NCBI GenBank assembly: GCA_046727735.1
Contig: JBKPDF010000045.1
Span: 1-64,000 of the forward strand
DNA: 64,000 nt
Direction of reading: 5' to 3'
DNA from: AP-16 sp046727735
GTDB taxonomy: Bacteria; Pseudomonadota; Alphaproteobacteria; Rhizobiales; Xanthobacteraceae
The position numbers and the translations under genes were made by a program. The notes below the pieces were generated by a model. The model did no database searches. It saw only the letters and a program-made list of their open reading frames with translations, and was not told the DNA's origin. Below, in pieces: positions 27,089-35,914 of the stretch; positions within the stretch are counted from its first letter, which is position 1; each line of letters opens with the position of its first letter.

Positions 27089-28278
27089 ATGGCGTTTCTC
27101 ACCCGCAACACCTTCGACTATCGCTGCCGGCTGATGCACAAGCTGATGGACGCGCAGCGCCTCGACGCGCTGGCATACACGTCGAGCGATTTCTTCCAGT
27201 GGGCGACCAATTTCCATGTCGACGTGCAGACCTGGGAGCGACCGATCGTGGTCGTCGTGCCGCGCGACGGCGAGGCTTTCGCCATCATGAACGAGCTCTC
27301 GACCAACCATCTGCGCGGCGCGTGCGAGCGCGGCACGATGTGGGTCGGCGCGGTCACGATCTACAGCGAGCATCCCCGCCTCGGCCAACGCCTGCCGCTG
27401 CGTGCGCAATGGGCCGAGGCGCTCATCGATCTGTTGCTCGGGCGCGGCCTTGCCGCCGCCCGCGTCGGGGTCGAATCCGCAGGCGGCCCGCTCGCCCGCG
27501 CGGCGACTTTGTCGCCGGGGCTCGAGCTCGTGCAATGTCTCGCGGAGCTGCGCGCGCTGCGATTCGTCAAATGCGGCGAGGAACTTGCCGTGCATCGCGA
27601 CGCCGGCGCGCTCAGCGACTGGGGCCAGGCGCGCTATCGCGAGAACATCCGCCCGGGTCGCCGGCTTCAGGAGCTCGACTTCACACTTGCGGCGATGATC
27701 TCCGAGGAAGCCGCGCGGCGCTTCCCGAGCGAGAACGCCGAGATCCGCTGCCTGACGCTGAGCGGGCCGGCGTCGGCCTCGCCGCACGGCGACGGCATGC
27801 CGACCGGCGCCGCGATCGAGAAGGGCCACGGCGTCGTCAATATCTGCAACGTGCGGCTCAACGGCATGATGACCGAGAACGAGCGCACCTTCTTCGTCGG
27901 CAAGCCGACGAACCAGCAGGCGGCGCTCTACGAGAGCGCGCGCGCGCCGCGAACGAGGCGGGTGTCGCGGCGGCGGTCGCGGGCAATCCGGTCTCCGCGA
28001 TCGACGCCGCCGCCCAGGCGGTGATCGAGAAGGCGGGGTTCGGGGAAAACATCCTGCACCGGACCGGCCACGGCATGGGCGTGCAGGGCCACGAATATCC
28101 CGACGACATGCCGTTCTGCCACCGGCCGCTCGTCGCGGGCGAAGTCTATTCGGTCGAGCCCGGCATCTACGTGTACGGGCTCGGCGGCTTCCGCATCGAC
28201 GACACCGTGGTGATCGGCCAGACGCCGGAGATCATCACCACGGCGCCGCGCGACCTCGCCAGCAATACGATCACGTGA
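27089..28278 (+). pseudogene. M24 family metallopeptidase/creatinase-like, split by a 2-bp frameshift
   Basis: The first 285 or so codons are one frame (creatinase-like N-domain, then CLTLSGPASASPHGDG and VVNICNVRLNGMMTENERTF). The rest lies in another frame (NEAGVAAAVAGNPVSAIDAA, HRTGHGMGVQGHEYP, GEVYSVEPGIYVYGLGGFRI) and stops at 28278. The switch falls in a (GC)6 tract at 27936-27947, and removing one GC restores a full protein of about 395 residues. Canonical M24 ligands are partly changed: Asn and Glu stand where two Asp are expected. It starts 4 bases after PotB and was surely part of that operon. A real mutation or a sequencing error are equally possible. Confidence 0.7.
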
Positions 28279-28302
28279 GCCGTCGACGATTTGTTTTGCT
28301 CG

Positions 28303-28402
28303 TTCCCTCGTCGTGCGCGGGCTCGACCCGCGCATCCATGGGGCCTGTTCCGGTTTCGACGGCTGCATGGATTGCCGGGTCAAGCCCGGCAATGACGAAG
28401 GA
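28303..28402. repeat. palindromic intergenic repeat (rhizobial RPE-like)
   Basis: Between convergent genes. It contains TGCGCGGGCTCGACCCGCGC and, facing it, ATTGCCGGGTCAAGCCCGGC, each an internal palindrome, plus CATCCATG and CATGGAT arms. This is the style of dispersed palindromic elements of Bradyrhizobium-type genomes, here lying between the stops of the M24 and DDAH-like genes. Confidence 0.6.
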
Positions 28403-28417
28403 GAGGCACTAGCGACA

Positions 28418-29329
28418 TCACTCAGCAGCGTCGAGCTGGTCCATGGCGGCGGACCGTAATCTCGACCGGCGGTCGAGCCGCAGCGTGAGGCAGAACGCGG
28501 CGCCGCCGCTGCGCCGGAACGCCGAGAGCGGCGTTTCCCGGACGCAATAGCCGCGCGCTTCGAGCGCGCGGCGAAGGCGAGGGCTGCAGCCCGACAGCAC
28601 CGCGACGTCATCGACAACCACGGCATTCGCGGCCAGTCGGCAGGCGTCCTCGGCCTCGATCTCGATCCGGTCGGCGGGATCCACGCGCTCGGCGATCGCC
28701 GCCTGCGCGGCTTGCGTGAATGCATCGGGAAAATATACGAGCTCGCCGCGCGGCATGGCGCACAGCGCGGTGTCGAGATGATAGAAGCGCCGATCGGCGA
28801 GCTCGAGCGCCACGACTTCGGCCCCGAAGGTCTCGGCGACGGCATGACGGGCCGCCGCGTCGGCGCGCAACCCGAAGCCCAACCAGAACAGCTCGCGCGC
28901 CTCGTCGAACACGCACTCGCCGGCGCCCTCGAGCACGAGCCCTTGCGGCAGCGTGCGGACCGCGTCGAGCGCGCCGCTCGTCTGAAGCGCCAGAAACGCG
29001 GCGGCGAAATGCGGCTCTTCGGGCCGCCGTTCCGGATGGCGAAACCGCGCGAGCAGCGCGATGCCGTCGAGCACCACGGCGGAATTCGCGGTGAACACCA
29101 GGTCCGGCAGGCCCGGCAGGGGCGGGACGAGCTCGATCGCCGCGCCCAGATCGCAGAGGGTTTGGTGGAGCGCTGCCCATTGCCGCCGCGACGCAGCGGC
29201 GAGCGCGCGCTCGTTGCGCGCCCATTGCTCCGGTACCATCCAGGGATTGATGGCATAGGAGACGGCGAAATGCGCCGGCCGGCACATCAGGAAGCGCGGT
29301 TGCTGCGAGACCGTCATGCCGGGGTCCAT
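28418..29329 (-). CDS. amidinohydrolase / DDAH-like protein of the guanidino-modifying superfamily
   Basis: The 303-residue protein has the guanidino-modifying signature: LPDLVFTANSAVV with D76, FYHLDTALC with H184, and the nucleophilic Cys as C280 in SGGAAFCLTLRLD. This order (Asp, His, Cys near the C-terminus) fits dimethylarginine dimethylaminohydrolase-type enzymes that cut N-methylarginine or arginine-like compounds. It is convergent with the PotABCD-type operon, whose cargo could be a guanidino compound; that link is inference. The Met five codons later is an alternative start. Confidence 0.83.
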   Translation of the reverse strand: MDPGMTVSQQPRFLMCRPAHFAVSYAINPWMVPEQWARNERALAAASRRQWAALHQTLCDLGAAIELVPPLPGLPDLVFTANSAVVLDGIALLARFRHPERRPEEPHFAAAFLALQTSGALDAVRTLPQGLVLEGAGECVFDEARELFWLGFGLRADAAARHAVAETFGAEVVALELADRRFYHLDTALCAMPRGELVYFPDAFTQAAQAAIAERVDPADRIEIEAEDACRLAANAVVVDDVAVLSGCSPRLRRALEARGYCVRETPLSAFRRSGGAAFCLTLRLDRRSRLRSAAMDQLDAAE

Positions 29330-29638
29330 CGCCTGATCGCTCGGTCAACGCAAGAACGATTCGCCAACAGCGATCAAGGTCTCCGGCGGCTTTCGGAAGG
29401 ACGAGTACTCCCGGCCTGATTTGCCCGGCCCATGTCGAGGATGCGGCGGCCGTATAACGCGCGGCCTATTCAGGAAGGCCGTCGTTCCAGGGCGCCAGCG
29501 CGAGCGTGGGAATTCGTCATCCGAACGGACCGAGCAATCATCGCGGGAGGCAGTGGCGCGTAGCGCGATCTGTCGCCGCCCGCGAGCACCCCCGGGACGA
29601 TGTCGCCTCTGCGCCTTCGATGATCTGTTTCGGGGCGC
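29330..29638. other. intergenic stretch, nothing recognised
   Basis: Between two minus-strand genes. Frames in both directions are short and arginine-rich. It should hold the promoter of the DDAH-like gene, but no clear boxes are visible. Confidence 0.4.
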
Positions 29639-31459
29639 TCACGCCGCCCTGGCGACGCGCACGCCCGCGCCCTCGAGCAGCATCACCTTGTTGAGCAGCT
29701 TGACGCAGGCGTAGACCGCCTCGATCGCCGGAGCCGGCGTCTCGGTCAGCCGCGCCATTTCCAGCACCGAGCCGATCAGTGCCTCGGTCTCCAGCGAACG
29801 GCCGGCCTCGACGTCCTGCAGCATCGAGGTCTTGTGCGCGCCGACGCTCTCCGCCCCGGCGATGCGCTTCTCGATGCTGACCCGGAACGTCACGCCGAGT
29901 TTTTGCGCGATCGCCTGCGCCTCCTCCATCATCTTGGCGGCAAGGTGCCGCGTCTCCGGGAACTGGCAGATGTCGACGAGCGTCGCGTGGGTAAGCGCGC
30001 TGATCGGGTTGAAGGAGAGGTTGCCCCACGCTTTGAGCCAGATCTCCGAGCGGATGTCCTTGAGTACCCGCGACTGCAGCCCGGCCTTGACGAACACGTC
30101 GTGCAGTAGCTTGGCGCGCTCGGTGTCCCGTCCGTCGAGCTCGCCGATCGGGAAGCGGTCGCCCTCCACGTGATGAATCACGCCGGGCGCGGTGACGGCC
30201 GCGGCCGGGTAGACCACGCAGCCGAGGATGCGGTTGGCGTCGATCTTGCGCGTGAGAATGCCGGTCGGATCGAGGCTCTGCAGCTTCTTGTTGTCGTACT
30301 TGCCGCCGAGCTTTTGGAAATACCACCACGGCAGCCCGTTCTGCACCGTCATGATCACGGTGTCGGGGCCGGTGAGCGCGTCGATGTCCCGCGCGGCTTC
30401 TTCGAGATAATGCGCCTTGACGGCGAGGATCACGAGATCCTGCTTGCCCGCCTCCGCCGCCTTGTCGACCGCCTTGACCTTCGCGACTTCGACCTTGCCG
30501 TCGTGCCATTCGAGCTTCAGCCCGTTCTGCTTGATTGCGGCGAGATGCGGCCCGAGGTCGATCACGGTGACCGCATTGCCGGCGAGCGCGAGCTTCGCGG
30601 CGACGAGCCCGCCGATCGCGCCGGCGCCGACGACGCACACTCGGATCGGCTGCGGCGGCGCGCCGAGCAGATAGGGGCTCGGCAGCTCCTGGTCGAAGCG
30701 GTTACTCAGCCTGCCGACGCCGTCGATTACGATCTCGATGACGTTACTCGCGTCCTTCATCACCCCGGCGCCGAGCGAGGTGCCGCAGGCGATGACGTCT
30801 CCGGGCATCAGCGTCATGTCGCGCGACACCATGCTGACCAGCTTGTAGGGTGGGAAGAACATGTCGCCGACCGGATAGTTCTGCCGCTCCTGGCCGTTGA
30901 GGACGGTGCGGATGCGCAGCTGCATCGGATCGATTCCGGTGGTGATCACCGGGCCGAACACGCCGAAGCTGTCGAAGCTTTTCGCGCGGACCCACTGGTC
31001 GAACGTCGGGTTCTTTTTCAGAATGTCGACCGCGGTCACGTCGTTGACGCAGGTGTAACCGAAGACGTAATCGGGCGCCTCGGCTTCGCTCACCATCGAG
31101 CATTTCTTGCCGATGACGACGCCGAGTTCGCCTTCATAGATGACCTTGCCGTCGTAGGATTTCGGACGGCGGATCGGCGCACCGTGCGGATGATAGGCGT
31201 TGGGCGCCTTGAGGAAATACAGCGGCTCGTCCGGCACCTTGAAATCGTTCTTGGCCGCAAGCTGGTGGAAATTGTTCCAGAGGCAGATCATCTTCGAGGG
31301 ATCGCATGGCGTTGCGACCCGCACGTCGGAGAGCCGCACCTTCTCGCCTGTGGCCGAGGCACCGGCGAACATGTCGCCCCGGTGGACGGATACGAGGTCG
31401 TCCTCGAGCGTGCCGAACTCGAGCTTGCCGTTGCGCTCGAACCGGATCCACTGAGCCAT
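29639..31459 (-). CDS. fused fumarylacetoacetate hydrolase - ketopantoate reductase protein
   Basis: One uninterrupted 606-residue frame carries two enzymes. Residues 1-255 are a FAH domain with metal ligands in YEGELGVVIG (E109, E111) and VNDVTAVD (D140). From residue 272 a Rossmann domain starts (IRVCVVGAGAIGG) and continues as a PanE/ApbA-type reductase (VKAHYLEEAARDID, VMTVQNGLPWWYF, KAWGNLSFNPISALTHAT). The linker is about 15 residues with no internal stop. FAH enzymes cleave acylpyruvate-type C-C bonds and PanE-type enzymes reduce 2-oxo acids with NADPH, so consecutive steps of a catabolic route are plausible. The start at 31459 follows GGGAGGAATCG. Confidence 0.85.
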   Translation of the reverse strand: MAQWIRFERNGKLEFGTLEDDLVSVHRGDMFAGASATGEKVRLSDVRVATPCDPSKMICLWNNFHQLAAKNDFKVPDEPLYFLKAPNAYHPHGAPIRRPKSYDGKVIYEGELGVVIGKKCSMVSEAEAPDYVFGYTCVNDVTAVDILKKNPTFDQWVRAKSFDSFGVFGPVITTGIDPMQLRIRTVLNGQERQNYPVGDMFFPPYKLVSMVSRDMTLMPGDVIACGTSLGAGVMKDASNVIEIVIDGVGRLSNRFDQELPSPYLLGAPPQPIRVCVVGAGAIGGLVAAKLALAGNAVTVIDLGPHLAAIKQNGLKLEWHDGKVEVAKVKAVDKAAEAGKQDLVILAVKAHYLEEAARDIDALTGPDTVIMTVQNGLPWWYFQKLGGKYDNKKLQSLDPTGILTRKIDANRILGCVVYPAAAVTAPGVIHHVEGDRFPIGELDGRDTERAKLLHDVFVKAGLQSRVLKDIRSEIWLKAWGNLSFNPISALTHATLVDICQFPETRHLAAKMMEEAQAIAQKLGVTFRVSIEKRIAGAESVGAHKTSMLQDVEAGRSLETEALIGSVLEMARLTETPAPAIEAVYACVKLLNKVMLLEGAGVRVARAA

Positions 31460-31672
31460 CGATTCCTCCCGCTTTGCGTTTCTTGACCCCGGCCCACGCG
31501 GCACCGCTACAGGTGCGGCGACCGGGCGCCCGGCGGGCTAGTGCCCAACCGCCAGAGCCCTGCGCGAATTGTGGCGGATGATGCGCCGTTACGGCTTTTG
31601 CGACAAGCGAGGGAACCCGGGACGCGCGCAAGCGGTTGATGGCCTATCCTAGGTTCACAGGGAGCGTCAGCC

Positions 31673-32161
31673 ATGTACAAGGCACTGGGTTTCGCCGGCG
31701 CAATGCTCGTCGGCGCGTTCTGCGCGGGCGGCGCAACGGGCGACGCCTATGCGGCCGACTTCGGCTATGGCTATGGTTATGGCTATGCGCCGGCCTATGC
31801 GGCCCCGGCACCCGCCTACGCGGCGCCCGCTCCGTCGGTCACCGTGATCATCAATCCGCCGGCCGCGACCTACGCGGCCCCCGCCGCCCCCGCATACGCT
31901 TATACGTCTCCGAGTTATGCAGCTCCGGGCTATTACGAGGCGCGGCCGGTGCCGCCCGCGCCGATTCCCACCCCGGGCTATGCCTATGTGGCGCCGGCGC
32001 CGAGCTACGCCGCGCCGGTTTATGCGGACGAGACCGAATACATCGAACCCGGCTATGCCTATGCGCCGACCAGGACGATCGTGACGCCGGGTTACGCCTC
32101 GGCCGCGACCCGCACGTGCTGGCGCGACAGTTTTGGGGTCCGTCACTGCCGTTGGCGGTAA
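31673..32161 (+). CDS. Tyr/Ala/Pro-repeat exported protein
   Basis: A signal peptide (MYKALGFAGAMLVGAFCAGG, cleavage near AYAA) is followed by about 110 residues of near-repeats of the form YAAPAPxYAAP and GYGYGYGYAP. A Cys/Arg tail (CWRDSFGVRHCRWR) ends the protein. It resembles the exported proteins at 12695 and 33268 in composition. The repeats suggest an extended surface or periplasmic protein; function unknown. A perfect hairpin 27 bases after the stop can terminate it. Confidence 0.72.
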   Translation: MYKALGFAGAMLVGAFCAGGATGDAYAADFGYGYGYGYAPAYAAPAPAYAAPAPSVTVIINPPAATYAAPAAPAYAYTSPSYAAPGYYEARPVPPAPIPTPGYAYVAPAPSYAAPVYADETEYIEPGYAYAPTRTIVTPGYASAATRTCWRDSFGVRHCRWR

Positions 32162-32187
32162 TCGTAGCCATCTCGATCCCAACAAAT

Positions 32188-32215
32188 GAAATGGCCCCGA
32201 TCTCGGGGCCATTTC
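32188..32215. terminator. bidirectional hairpin terminator
   Basis: GAAATGGCCCCGA and TCGGGGCCATTTC form a perfect 13-bp inverted repeat with a two-base centre. It lies between the convergent stops of the genes at 31673 and 32253. On each strand the stem closes in a T-containing end (ATTTCCATTT on plus), so it can serve both genes. Confidence 0.65.
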
Positions 32216-32252
32216 CATTTATGACGTGCGGAATTACCGGGGGTGATGCCGG

Positions 32253-32633
32253 TCAGACGCTCTTGTTCAGGGCGTTGCGGGTCGGTTTCACCTGAGGGCG
32301 CTGCTTGAGCAGATCGGCGTAGTCCGTGACCGACTGCTGGCGCAGCGCGCTGAGCAACTCGTCAATCGTGCGCAGCAGTTTCCGATCGAACGAGCCTTCC
32401 TTCTTCAGGCCCTCGGTCAGCATTGCGCGGAAGCGTTGCTCCTGCGCGCGGCAGTTTTCGCGCAGTACCGTCGCGAATTGCCGCGGCGCCGTGCCTTTAT
32501 CGAGCTCGACGGCGGTCTGCTCGGCGATGCACTGCCCGACGAGGCCGGCCGCACGGTCGAGCACGCTGCCCTCTTCCTGCGCAGTCGCTGAGGTCGCCAG
32601 ACCACACGCCAACAGAATGAACGGAATGCGCAT
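32253..32633 (-). CDS. small exported protein, hypothetical
   Basis: The 126-residue protein starts with a signal peptide (MRIPFILLACGLATSATAQE). It continues as a helical protein with two cysteines (GQCIAEQTAVELDKG and RENCRAQEQRFRAML), which could form a disulfide. I do not recognise the family. Codon use and composition match neighbouring genes, supporting a real gene. Confidence 0.65.
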   Translation of the reverse strand: MRIPFILLACGLATSATAQEEGSVLDRAAGLVGQCIAEQTAVELDKGTAPRQFATVLRENCRAQEQRFRAMLTEGLKKEGSFDRKLLRTIDELLSALRQQSVTDYADLLKQRPQVKPTRNALNKSV

Positions 32634-32749
32634 ATCAGCTTCCCCGATTGTTGGCCGTACCCGGGCTTTAAGACGGCAATTCGGGCGGACGATTTTGGTT
32701 CCCGGCCTCCGATGTTTTTTCTTTCGCCCGGCCCCACGCCGAGCTGCGC

Positions 32750-33082
32750 CTATGGTTTGGACGATTTGGGCGGAAGCGACTGAACTTGATGGAGAATGTC
32801 CCGGCTCCGGCGCACGCGCGCGCCCCAGGCGCGGTCGAACTCGGCGATGAGCCCTCGCATGCCGTCGGAGCGCAGCACCGCCTGGGCGGCCTCAACGTCC
32901 GCAAATTGATAGAACGCATAGTGCACGGACGGGTCCGTCTCGCTCCAGCATCGCCAGGCGCCCACGGCCTGAAAAACCCGAACGGCGTCCGGCAGGTGCT
33001 CGGATTGGTACCAGCGATCGAACGCCGGCCGATCCGCCGCATCGGCGAGCTCCGCACGCACCATCAGCAGGGCCGTTCCCAA
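32750..33082 (-). CDS. hypothetical protein, possibly ABM/dimeric alpha-beta barrel
   Basis: A small cytoplasmic protein with FDRWYQSEHLPDAVRVFQAV and YAFYQFADVEAAQAVLR, a pattern of dimeric alpha/beta-barrel (antibiotic biosynthesis monooxygenase-like) proteins. The first 21 residues of the longest frame are polar and unlike the rest. A TTG at 33082 has GGAGAAGCCGA just upstream and starts LGTALLMVRAEL, a normal first beta strand, so I choose it (110 residues). Function is not known. Confidence 0.6.
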   Translation of the reverse strand: MGTALLMVRAELADAADRPAFDRWYQSEHLPDAVRVFQAVGAWRCWSETDPSVHYAFYQFADVEAAQAVLRSDGMRGLIAEFDRAWGARVRRSRDILHQVQSLPPKSSKP

Positions 33083-33267
33083 TCGGCTTCTCCTTTCGGC
33101 GACGACGATAGGACGCGACGATGCCGGCGCATTGCGCTCGGTCAAGCGCGGACAGCCAGGCGCGGCTGCTCACGGCCGCTGTAGATGAGGTTGCGCGTGC
33201 AAATCATCGATCGAGCTAATGAAAAGGGCGGGCAAATCGCCCGCCCTCTCGGCTCGATCCGGCGGAT

Positions 33268-34125
33268 CTATTTGCTGGCCGCGCCGGTACTGGTTCTCAC
33301 ATTGGCACCGCCCGACACCCCGGTCTGAGTCGTCATCCCGGGCGTGGCAGCCATGCCACTTCTTTGGACCCGCGCACCGCGGGGCCGCGAAGTGGTTACG
33401 CCGACATTGGTCTGGGTCGCGGTCACGCCGAAGCCGGTTCCGCCCCAGCCGCCCCAAGACGCGTAGCCGGGACCCCAGCCCCAATCCGGACCCCAGCCCC
33501 AGCCCGCATAGCCGGCCGGATAGCCGTAGCCGCCCCAAGCAACGCCGGGGCCGCCGCAGGTGCAACCGGGATAGCCGGCCGCAAAGCCAGAGCCTGCATA
33601 ACCCGGATAACCATACCCGGCCGCATAGCCGAAGCCGGGCGAGCCGTATCCGTAACCATAACCGTAGCCGGTGTCGAAGCCGGCATTGACGCCGACACCG
33701 ACCGAGCCGGTCGCGAACCTGCGGTCACGGAAACGCGCTTCCCGCAGTCCGACGCTGGTTCGGGTTCGCAAGCTTTCTCGGGTGCGAAGACTGGTCTTGC
33801 TGGAGAGCTTCTTCTGGCCGGAGATGTGTCCGGTCTTGCCGCTCTTCATGCTGCTCTTCATATGGCCGGATTTCATGCTTTTCATCTGGCCGGACTTCAT
33901 GCCTTCGCTCGAGGCCGCGTGCCCCATCTTGCCGCTCGTGGCGCTCTTCGTGCCTTTGGACATCTTGGCGCTTGAGCCGGTCGCTTGGGTCTGAGCCCCG
34001 GCCTGCGCATTGGCGCCGCTTGCAGCCGAGCCTTTTTCGGCCGCCCAAGAGGGCGTCGCCGCGGCGAAAGCTATCGCTCCGACGACGCCGAGCATGAGCG
34101 GAAGCTTCTTAACCGCTCTGTTCAT
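33268..34125 (-). CDS. exported protein with Met/Lys/His repeats and Gly/Tyr-rich domain
   Basis: The 285-residue protein has a signal peptide (VVGAIAFAAATPSWA). A lysine/methionine/serine repeat zone of about 50 residues follows (units such as MKSGQMKSMKSGHMKS), then a GYGYGYG/GWGWGP-rich domain. A CTCGG motif lies within it, and the tail is threonine-rich. The Met/His/Cys-rich pattern could bind copper or other metals, by composition only. The start at 34125 has AGGAGGCGCGATC in front. It is divergent from the lytic transglycosylase gene at 34444 with a 318-base gap. Confidence 0.7.
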   Translation of the reverse strand: MNRAVKKLPLMLGVVGAIAFAAATPSWAAEKGSAASGANAQAGAQTQATGSSAKMSKGTKSATSGKMGHAASSEGMKSGQMKSMKSGHMKSSMKSGKTGHISGQKKLSSKTSLRTRESLRTRTSVGLREARFRDRRFATGSVGVGVNAGFDTGYGYGYGYGSPGFGYAAGYGYPGYAGSGFAAGYPGCTCGGPGVAWGGYGYPAGYAGWGWGPDWGWGPGYASWGGWGGTGFGVTATQTNVGVTTSRPRGARVQRSGMAATPGMTTQTGVSGGANVRTSTGAASK

Positions 34126-34443
34126 GATCGCGCCTCCTGTTCTGCGCCCCACCATGGGGCACCCTCGCGCCACAACAACGAGGCCGTTCATCCCAGGTTC
34201 CTTGGAAAATGCGTGAATTGACGCGGGCTTGGCACTTTCCGGTGGACAACGATTGCTGAACAAACGTTCAGCTTCCGGCCGGGCCAGCGGCAGCATCACG
34301 TCGCGTCCTCTGCATCCGCCTGCGGCGCTTGGCTGATTGACGCATCACGATGATCTATGCCCCTGCGACATTGGGCGCCTTGAACCTATTTAGATGCTCC
34401 GCCATAGGCGCCGGGCCACTCTCGGGATGGCGGGAACTTCGAA
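34126..34443. other. divergent intergenic region with inverted repeat
   Basis: It separates two divergent exported-protein genes and must hold both promoters. GCTGAAC and GTTCAGC form a perfect 7-bp inverted repeat at 34255-34272 with an AAAC loop, which could be an operator or a leader hairpin. Nothing else stands out. Confidence 0.45.
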
Positions 34444-35616
34444 ATGCGTATTCTGCTTGCCGCGACAGCGGTTGCGGCTGCCCTGGTTTTTGTGCCGATC
34501 GAAGCGCGGCTCGAGCCGTCGGTGCCCACCGGGCCCGACAAGCATGCATCTTCCGAGACGACGAAAACGCAGCCTGGTGCCGGACAAGAATTCGCGTCTG
34601 CGCCCGGCGAGGCCGGCAGCCCGCAGCCGACCGCCACAGTCAGCGCGTCCGTCGATGCGATCTGTGCGACGCTCGATCGCTCGGCCACCGACAACGATCT
34701 TCCGCTCGATTTTTTCACGCGCCTGATCTGGCAGGAGAGCCGGTTCAACCCGCTGTCGGTCAGCCATGCCGGCGCGCAAGGAATTGCGCAATTCATGCCC
34801 GGCACCGCACGCCGAGTCGGACTCGCCGATGCGTTCGATCCGCTTCAGGCACTGGCGAAATCTGCGGAATTGCTGCGCGGCTTGCGCGCGCAGTTCGGCA
34901 ATCTCGGCCTCGCGGCTGCCGCCTACAACGCGGGTCCCAAGCGGATCGACGATTGGCTGGCGAACCGCAAGCCGTTGCCGCAGGAAACGGAATCCTATGT
35001 GCGCATCATTACCGGCCGTTCCGCCCAGGAATGGACCAATACCCAGGCGCGTGATTGGGGCGTGGCGCTCGCCGTGCCTGGCCCCTGCAAACAACTCGCG
35101 AGGTCTGCGCCACGTCGAGCGCCACCGGTGATCGCGATTCGCCGGACGGACCGCCCCGCTCGAGCGATCCTCCTCGCGCGCAAGCCGGAGCGCCCCGCGC
35201 CGGCGGTCGCGCCACAGCCGGCACCCGCAATCGTCGCAGCGCGTCAGCCGAATCGGCCGGCCTCCTCGCGCGGCGCCTTGCGCCAACCGGAGCATTCGAG
35301 GGCTGCAGTTGTCGCGGCGCGCCAGCCGGAACGTTCGACGCCCGTGGCGCATCGGGTGGCGAGCAGCGCGAAACTAGTGCATGTCGGGCTCAACGTCGTG
35401 GCGGAAAAACATGAGAAAACTGCGGCCGCATCCAAGACCGTCATGACTGCCGCGAAGAGCACGCCCGAGCACGCGCATGCGAATGGCGCAAACAGCAGCG
35501 CACCTTCCGCTCGCGGCTCCAATGCGGACGCCTCGCACGCGCTCAAACGCGAATCCCCGGCGGCCCCCGCGCACAAGCGGCCGGTGCCGAACCAGCATGC
35601 GGCCCGGGTGACCTGA
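34444..35616 (+). CDS. lytic transglycosylase with disordered basic C-terminus
   Basis: A signal peptide (MRILLAATAVAAALVF) is followed by an SLT domain at about 70-200. Its catalytic Glu is E98 in LIWQESRFNP, followed by SHAGAQGIAQFMPGTARRVG and AAAYNAGP, the standard SLT set. The remaining 180 residues are Ala/Arg/Pro-rich with repeated RQPERSxPV-like units and probably attach the enzyme to the wall. It should act in the periplasm on peptidoglycan. The short spacer to the DHFR-like gene does not suggest an operon. Confidence 0.85.
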   Translation: MRILLAATAVAAALVFVPIEARLEPSVPTGPDKHASSETTKTQPGAGQEFASAPGEAGSPQPTATVSASVDAICATLDRSATDNDLPLDFFTRLIWQESRFNPLSVSHAGAQGIAQFMPGTARRVGLADAFDPLQALAKSAELLRGLRAQFGNLGLAAAAYNAGPKRIDDWLANRKPLPQETESYVRIITGRSAQEWTNTQARDWGVALAVPGPCKQLARSAPRRAPPVIAIRRTDRPARAILLARKPERPAPAVAPQPAPAIVAARQPNRPASSRGALRQPEHSRAAVVAARQPERSTPVAHRVASSAKLVHVGLNVVAEKHEKTAAASKTVMTAAKSTPEHAHANGANSSAPSARGSNADASHALKRESPAAPAHKRPVPNQHAARVT

Positions 35617-35914
35617 ACGGCATTCGCCCCCACGCTCGGCGGGTGCGCGACTTCGAGCTGATTCGTCCTCGGGGCGCTGATTCAGCATCGGAAATTCTCC
35701 GTCGCGAGCGGATCGCGTTCGCGCGCGCATCACCGATTCCAGCCGCGGGCGCTCCAAATACCCGGACAACGAAACATCCTCATAAACTGCTTGATGCTTT
35801 CGCCTGGATCGCCCATGGATGGCGGGCAGCCGACAGGCGTCCAGGCGCGCGCGAGCACAAACACGGCCGATCGCGGATCGATGGGCGTGGACGCGCGGCG
35901 TCAAGGAGCGCGTC

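Noticed and set aside
34230..34260. sigma-54-like TTGGCAC sequence
   Set aside because: The downstream TTGC element is missing at the right spacing.
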